A DNA stretch of 64,000 nt from Epiperipatus broadwayi. Lineage: Eukaryota; Onychophora; Udeonychophora; Euonychophora; Peripatidae. Location: contig JAQFVV010000030.1 of the NCBI GenBank assembly GCA_028023455.1, positions 9,512,876 through 9,576,875 on the forward strand, written 5' to 3'. The notes under the pieces were generated by a model. The model ran no database searches. It saw only the letters and a list, made by a program, of their open reading frames with translations, and had not been told where the DNA came from. The first letter of the stretch is position 1; each line of letters opens with the position of its first letter. Positions 58,761-64,000 of the stretch are shown piece by piece. Made by a program: the position numbers and the translations under genes.

Positions 58761-59567
58761 AATATGTTTATACATTTTAAGATTTTTTTTATCATTAAAA
58801 TTTTTGTAATTCTAATTACTTTTTCTTTGTAGTTTCAGATTAAAAATAAAACTCTTAAAAAAATATCCTGAACTAGAAAAATTTTCTGCAAAAGATTTTG
58901 ATTACTATTTCTAACCTGGACAGAACTCAACTCAGCTGGTAATATTCATCAAAGTAGGAAAATAAATACACTTTCTGAAAATAAATCACAATGCGAAATT
59001 AAAAATTGTTTACATAGTAAATTTAATCTTTTACATGTATAAAATTATTAATAAATAAAAGTTTTGCACATAAAAGAATACAGTAAATCGATTGTGCTGA
59101 TTACAGATAGTAAAATTTGTGGCAACTGTGATGAATTGAACAATTTAATAAAGCTACTAATGAATCTATCTATCTTCTGGTTGTAATTTCTACAGGTTTC
59201 TCTATGATATTTTATTAATAGGTAAACTATTTAACTTAATGCACTTAATAAATAGATAGATAGTAAAACACTTAAGATATGGATTTTAAGATTTTCAAAA
59301 GAGCCTCCACTTACTCATCTCATTACATTGAAACTAGTAGTCTCAATCCATTGTGCATTTTCTTTTCATCAATATCATAAAATATGATATTAGGATAGTC
59401 AGTCTTTGATTAGGCTAAGTAAATGAAAGATTCTGTTTGATTTGCAAAGTAGATGAATTAATGATAATCATAATAGAATATACTTTTATACAAAATACTA
59501 TAACATGGAATTTATATTTGTGAAAGTGGGCTATTAGTGAAAGCTGAAAATGGAAGGGGAATATTTT
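58761..59567. other. AT-rich intergenic DNA
   Basis: No gene or repeat recognised. Confidence 0.4.
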
Positions 59568-59693
59568 TATTGTATTGATGCTTGTTTAATTTCATAGCAT
59601 CGGCCGGGACGCGAACCCGCAACCCGGCAAGGCAGTCGCACTGACCTCTCGACCATGGAAGGCAAGACTATTTCTATTGTATTGATGCTTGTT
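59568..59693 (-). mobile_element. tRNA-derived SINE, copy 3, perfect 19-bp target duplication
   Basis: TATTGTATTGATGCTTGTT occurs at 59568-59586 and again at 59675-59693. The body (59587-59674) on the minus strand reads CCATGGTCGAGAGGTCAGTG (A box), a shortened anticodon region, GCGGGTTCGCGTCCCGG (B box), GATGCTATG and a short AAATTA tail. The unmutated duplication points to a young insertion. Confidence 0.92.
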
Positions 59694-60160
59694 CTAATTT
59701 ATTCTGGCAATGAATCACCATTATCAATCCATTTTAAAGATACTTTCTTAAGAACATTCTCATTAAGCATACTCTCTTCTGTATCTCCTTACTGGAAAAG
59801 TATATAATGAAAGAACAGAGACATTTGATTACTTTTTGAAAATTTAAGTAATTATAAATTACAAACTGAATGATGAGGGTATGCTACTGAAGTTGCTATA
59901 ATTACCAATCTGTTGTCTTAAATTAATTTAGATATGAACATACATCAGTCACATCTAAAATAGAGTGACTGAGTGCATTTTGATTTAAGACTTTTTATCA
60001 GCCTAGAAAAACATTTCATGCCCAGTTATGAATAATTTTTGTGATAAACCATATAAAAAAAACCAATTCTTTATTTATATCTTTTGCTGAAACATTTTTA
60101 TCCATAAAACTTATAAATTTATTTAAACACACATTGATTCACATGGATTACATAAGTAAT
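59694..60160. other. AT-rich intergenic DNA
   Basis: No gene or repeat recognised. Confidence 0.4.
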
Positions 60161-60342
60161 ATTTACTAAGGCTGTAACCTCAAGAATATGCATATAAAAT
60201 GCGATAGTAGGGACCTCTACAGGTCTTAACCACAAGCTTATGCTTTTTTTTTTCCAAAGCATAAGCTGATAGTTAAGACCTGTAGAGGTCCCTACTATCG
60301 CATTTTTACACGCATATTCCTGAGGTTACAGCCTTAGTAAAT
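60161..60342. repeat. Hairpin MITE-like element (182 bp)
   Basis: Arms from ATTTACTAAGGCTGTAACC to its exact inverse ending at 60342 pair along about 85 bp, including GCGATAGTAGGGACCTCTAC with its complement near 60288, around a T-rich loop. Noncoding. The termini can be read as TTACTAAGGCTGTAAC inverted repeats with a TA at each outer edge. No autonomous partner is present. Confidence 0.85.
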
Positions 60343-60818
60343 AAAACGTATATAAGGCTACTCTTCAGCAGTGCATTATCAAGAAAGATTTCTAATTTAT
60401 TTACTCAAACTACTCATTTATTATGGACACTAATGCATCAAAAGTATACTTTTTTTAAAATTAATTTTTATTATTCTCTGTTACAGTTTTTTTATATTAT
60501 ATATATACCCAGAAATGCTAAGTCAAAATTTAGCAAATAGTACATAAAATATACAACAATAGTTTAATCAAAGCTGTTGCAAATAAATTAAGCCAAAAAT
60601 ACATCCTCAGCAAAGCAACAATAAAAAAATAGTTTTAACATTTCATGTGATAAAAACACACATCCATACATGTCTTTTAAACAAATAAATATATAATATA
60701 AGGTATGGATTATTTACAAAACAAAAATTTTATAATAGACATTTATTTAAATCAGGATGCCCAATCTAAGACATATGTACTAAACATGGTATATTGTGGA
60801 ATTAAATATGATGTAGTG
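60343..60818. other. AT-rich intergenic DNA
   Basis: No gene recognised. A frame at 60705-60935 runs into the SINE and is not supported. Confidence 0.4.
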
Positions 60819-60943
60819 TACTTTTTTTTTTCATATGTCATAGCATCTGCCAGGAGGCGAACCCGCAACAACCGTCTGCAACCAACTGCTTGCTTGCAAG
60901 GTGACTGCGCTGACCTCTTGGCTAACAACGCTTGACTACTTTT
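60819..60943 (-). mobile_element. tRNA-derived SINE, copy 4
   Basis: Flanked by TACTTTT at 60819-60825 and 60937-60943, a possible 7-bp duplication that overlaps the tail. The minus strand carries the A-box-like head, GTTGCGGGTTCGCCTCCTGG (B box), GATGCTATGACATATG and an A tail of about 10. It is closest in sequence to copy 1 (shared GTCTGCAACCAACT). Confidence 0.85.
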
Positions 60944-61348
60944 GAATACATAACTAAAAAATGAAGTTTAGATCTTGTAAAGTAATACCGCATTAAAAAA
61001 AAAAACAATTTTTATTGGCATTCAAAAATTTTTTTTATTAAAAATTCAAATTCACTTAACCAAAATGAAAAAATATTTTTTTGGTCTATATTCATATTAT
61101 GAATATATGTTTGACTATTGTCTAATCCTAAAATGGCTAATCCAGAATGAGTCTGTCATATATTGTTTTTCTTTGTAAGCCTTGCAGTTTTAATATTATT
61201 GAAAATTATTTCATCCATGAAAGTGATAGAAAACAAAATGATGCTGTGACAGATTGATTCAAATTTGAACACATGTTCTGCTCTTTTTATGAATGAGCTC
61301 AACTCGTGAAAGCAAAACAAACAGAGTTGTCATTAAAGTAAGCAATAT
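60944..61348. other. AT-rich intergenic DNA
   Basis: No gene or repeat recognised. Confidence 0.4.
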
Positions 61349-62375
61349 TTTTTTTTTATTAAGGAAATATTTATTGGAATACAGATTCTACAGATTACAT
61401 TAGATTACAGCTCTATTCATTTACATTCATTTTAGACTTTGTTTACATTGATTGAATTCAACTTGAATTTGCATTTCTCTTTTATCTTGTGTAGATTTAT
61501 GTCACATCTTGGTCTTTGGTTACACTGTGTCAAATCAAGCAGCCATTTTTCATTTGGTGGCAGGTTTTATCTGTTAGTGTTATCTTTGTTCTTTCCCATT
61601 TTCATCAGTCTAACTGTCATCACTCTACTTCATACCTTTTTCTTTCTTGTCTCTTGTAGTTTCAGTTGACAGATCATTTTATAACTTAGATGTCAGTTTA
61701 AGAGGTTTAATTGTCGGCTCATCCAGAGTGATCTGTTTCCACATGTCTGCATACAGTCTGTGGGATGTTATAAGATAGTCTCTGGTTTTCAGACCGCAAA
61801 GGTGTTTCTTGAAGACTTGCCATGGGTTTTCCAAGTTGTCTCAAAAAACACTGTGACACCTGGTGAGCCACTTTGCAAAGAGAATCATGATTGCCATTTG
61901 AATTATAGAAAATTCTCCAGTTCTCAGTGCCCCACTGATGTCCAAGGTCTGAGAGCACCCTGACCTAATACTAGATATCAATCTCATCTCCATGTCTCTG
62001 AATTTTGAGCAACGGAAGATAAGATGATCAATATCCTCCTCCTCCTGGTTGCATAATGGGCAGATGGGAGAAATGTTCTTAAATCCCCTATGATCTACCA
62101 AGAATTGATTTATTGGAAGAGCGTCCAGACTGAATTTGATAATAAAATTTACTAGCCTGACATCCAATGACCAGTGTTTGGACTTTTTTTATCAATGATT
62201 TTAAGGTTGATTCTAGCCTGACAGGGTTATTCTGCTGACTGGGATGCATAGGTTTGTAAGCATCCCAGTACCTAATCTTTCTATCAAAAAGATCTTCTTT
62301 GGCAGATATGAGCCCTGCCATGTGATCCTCCATTTCTGCTACCCACCTTCTATAATGCAGTTTTTTCCAATACTA
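61349..62375 (-). mobile_element. 5'-truncated LINE, second L1/Tx1-like family
   Basis: About 1 kb on the minus strand. Its 3' end is the A-rich tail (T run at 61349-61358 on the plus strand), preceded by an AATAAATA signal-like block. Only the C-terminal part of ORF2 and the 3' untranslated region remain. Higher GC than the flanks indicates a younger insertion than the RTE relic. A target duplication was not established. Confidence 0.82.
61841..62333 (-). pseudogene. LINE ORF2 C-terminal domain with zinc finger
   Basis: Frame 62333-62088 (MEDHMAGLISAKEDLFDRKI) is followed by 62167-61841 in a second frame, implying one frameshift near 62150-62180. The latter has FSLDALPINQFLVDHRGF and CPLCNQEEEDIDHLIFRC, a CX2C...HX4C-type finger equal in position to the one at 19.46-19.51 kb, then AIMILFAKWLTRCHSVF, which resembles the LNYAIWVTRCKLIME region of the full-length LINE. 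The reverse transcriptase core is missing. Confidence 0.82.
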
Positions 62376-64000
62376 AAAATATGATTTATATATATATATA
62401 TTGCATTTTATACAAAAACTAAATAGTAGCATAAAATTTATATACCATATCTGAATTTATGCACAAAAAATTGGCACCTTAATTGTAAAACTTTGTCTCC
62501 AGGAGATTTAAATGAATTATAAGGTTTAATATTTCTTAAATTATAAGTATTAAAAATCGTAATAGCTGGGGGATAAATGATTGATCTATTTTTTTTTATT
62601 AAAAAAATTAAAATATCTAAAAAGATAAAAGGTTAAGTACTCATATATTAAATATAATCACTCTAATATTAATGTTAAACAATAATTTTTAATTAACTAA
62701 AAATTAATAATTATTTTCTTCAATTATCCAATTTTATAGGTGATATTTATGATTGTCATATTGTATGTGTGTGTGTAGAAAAAAAGATTTATATGTCCAC
62801 GTACACAATATTGGTTCAATAATTGTGTAATTGTTGATTTATGTTTTAATATTACAAAATAAAACGCAGTATTAATTTTATCATTTATAAAAAACATCGC
62901 GCTATATAAAAGAAATATCTCATTTACAAATTAATTATTATAAAGAGAGTGTTTTATATTTTTTGTGGTAAACATTTTCTCTTCTTTAAAATATTACAAA
63001 AGGGTGGAGTTTAAATTATTGCATATTTGATCAGCTGTAGAACCAAGAAGTGTGATTAGTTAATATATCAAGATTATTTTAGAAGAAAAAAAATTACATT
63101 ATTGTCTTATTCAAAAAAGTAAGATATCTGAAAAAAAAAAACTATCTGGAAAATAACAACTGAATTAATCTTATTTTACAACTCTTTCCTTGCAACACTT
63201 GTTTACAGCACCAATTCCTCAATAACACTGGTAAAACTAAGATATTAATGCTAATGAAAACAAGACCCAAAAATGTGCTCTCTACATGAAAAAAAAAAAA
63301 AAAAAATTTTATTATTTTAGAAAGAAGAAGCCAGGAAAAAACTCTGTATGGAATTGGTACTTCTCAAAATATAATTTATTAAAAATCTATACGTTCATTT
63401 TGCACATGCATAACTGAATAATAACTATTTTAAGGAAAAGAGAAATACTAATAAAATTCATTTAAATCCACTCGTGGATTTGTTTTAAAAATATATAACA
63501 TTCACGCTCGAATTAAAATATCTTCATTAAAGCAAAAGTGGTACAAGCCCAAAAGTCCATTTTATGCATAAAAAAAATAAGAAAACAAAAGTTTTCTTCT
63601 GGAATATTTAAAAAATACTTTAGCCCAAATTATAAGAATAAAAGCTGTGACAGCGAATTTGCTTAAATAAATACTTTTAATAGTTTATATTAAAAATCAC
63701 TTTTAAGAAATGGTGATAAGGAAGAATCCAAAAAACTGTAATATTATTTATCAACAAGAAGGAAAGTTTAATATTCTTGTATATCATTTTTTAAATTTGA
63801 AATAGCATTTAAGTTTGCATTATTATAAAATAATAAGGAATATAATATCTTTTTAACTAATAACTTTTCTGTTTGCACTCAAACCAAAAGATTCGTTTTT
63901 TTTATCTATTTGTGTAAAAGAAAGAAGGAATGAAGTAATTTCTAGCAGATATTATTATTAAACCATCAAAACACACAATCATCATTTCATATGCTTACAT
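62376..64000. other. AT-rich intergenic DNA; family A end at window edge
   Basis: A poly(A) run at about 63289-63306. The last 30 bases (ACAATCATCATTTCATATGC) match the outer end of family A, so another copy probably continues beyond the window. Confidence 0.5.

Noticed and set aside
1-64000. CRISPR arrays, bacterial operons or phage genes
   Set aside because: No regularly spaced identical repeats with unique spacers, no ribosome-binding-site-led gene runs, and all recognisable proteins are eukaryotic transposable-element proteins.

Overview
The window is AT-rich, gene-poor nuclear DNA from an invertebrate animal. The evidence is spliceosomal signals, tRNA-derived SINEs, poly(A)-tailed LINEs, Penelope-like elements (PLEs) and cut-and-paste DNA transposons. 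There are no prokaryotic operons, rRNA genes or CRISPR arrays. The species cannot be fixed from sequence alone. The mix of BovB-type RTE, Tx1/L1-like LINE, several PLE lineages, Merlin and hAT fits molluscs, chelicerates, cnidarians or flatworms. No complete host protein-coding gene is visible.

Layout: 1-13 kb holds scattered copies of two repeat families. Family A carries a hammerhead-ribozyme-like core; family B carries a tRNA-like A/B-box module. A PLE GIY-YIG relic (4.7-5.4 kb) and tRNA-derived SINEs lie among them. 13.3-13.4 kb is a 3' scrap of an RTE LINE. 14-20 kb is a near full-length but frameshifted Tx1/L1-like LINE (ORF1 with zinc knuckles; ORF2 with endonuclease, reverse transcriptase and C-terminal zinc finger). 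21.4-23 kb is an inverted array of family B. 25.7-26.4 kb is a hAT-type MITE with target-site duplication. 27-31 kb is a cluster of family A and PLE fragments arranged as inverted pairs. 32.6-33.6 kb is a large foldback. 34-36.9 kb is a decayed minus-strand PLE split by a Merlin DNA transposon that still shows its terminal repeats and target duplication. 37.8-39.7 kb is a pair of ~750-bp direct repeats with TG...CA ends. 42.8-45 kb holds two further PLE GIY-YIG relics. 45.4-45.8 kb is an inverted pair carrying a second hammerhead family. 46.4-47.7 kb is the best host-gene candidate: a CpG-containing promoter-like patch with ETS and CRE motifs, a 5' exon donor, and a short coding exon with good splice sites, reading rightward. 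55.6-58.8 kb is a BovB-type RTE relic interrupted by other DNA, including a PLE-derived palindrome. 59-62.4 kb has two SINEs, a hairpin element and a 5'-truncated LINE.

Two themes stand out. First, at least two unrelated repeat families contain the conserved core, minimal stem III, UH cleavage site and matching stem I of type I hammerhead ribozymes, as known for PLE terminal repeats and retrozymes. Second, repeat after repeat is present as a head-to-head inverted pair truncated at different points, suggesting a common insertion mechanism. All coordinates of decayed elements are approximate.
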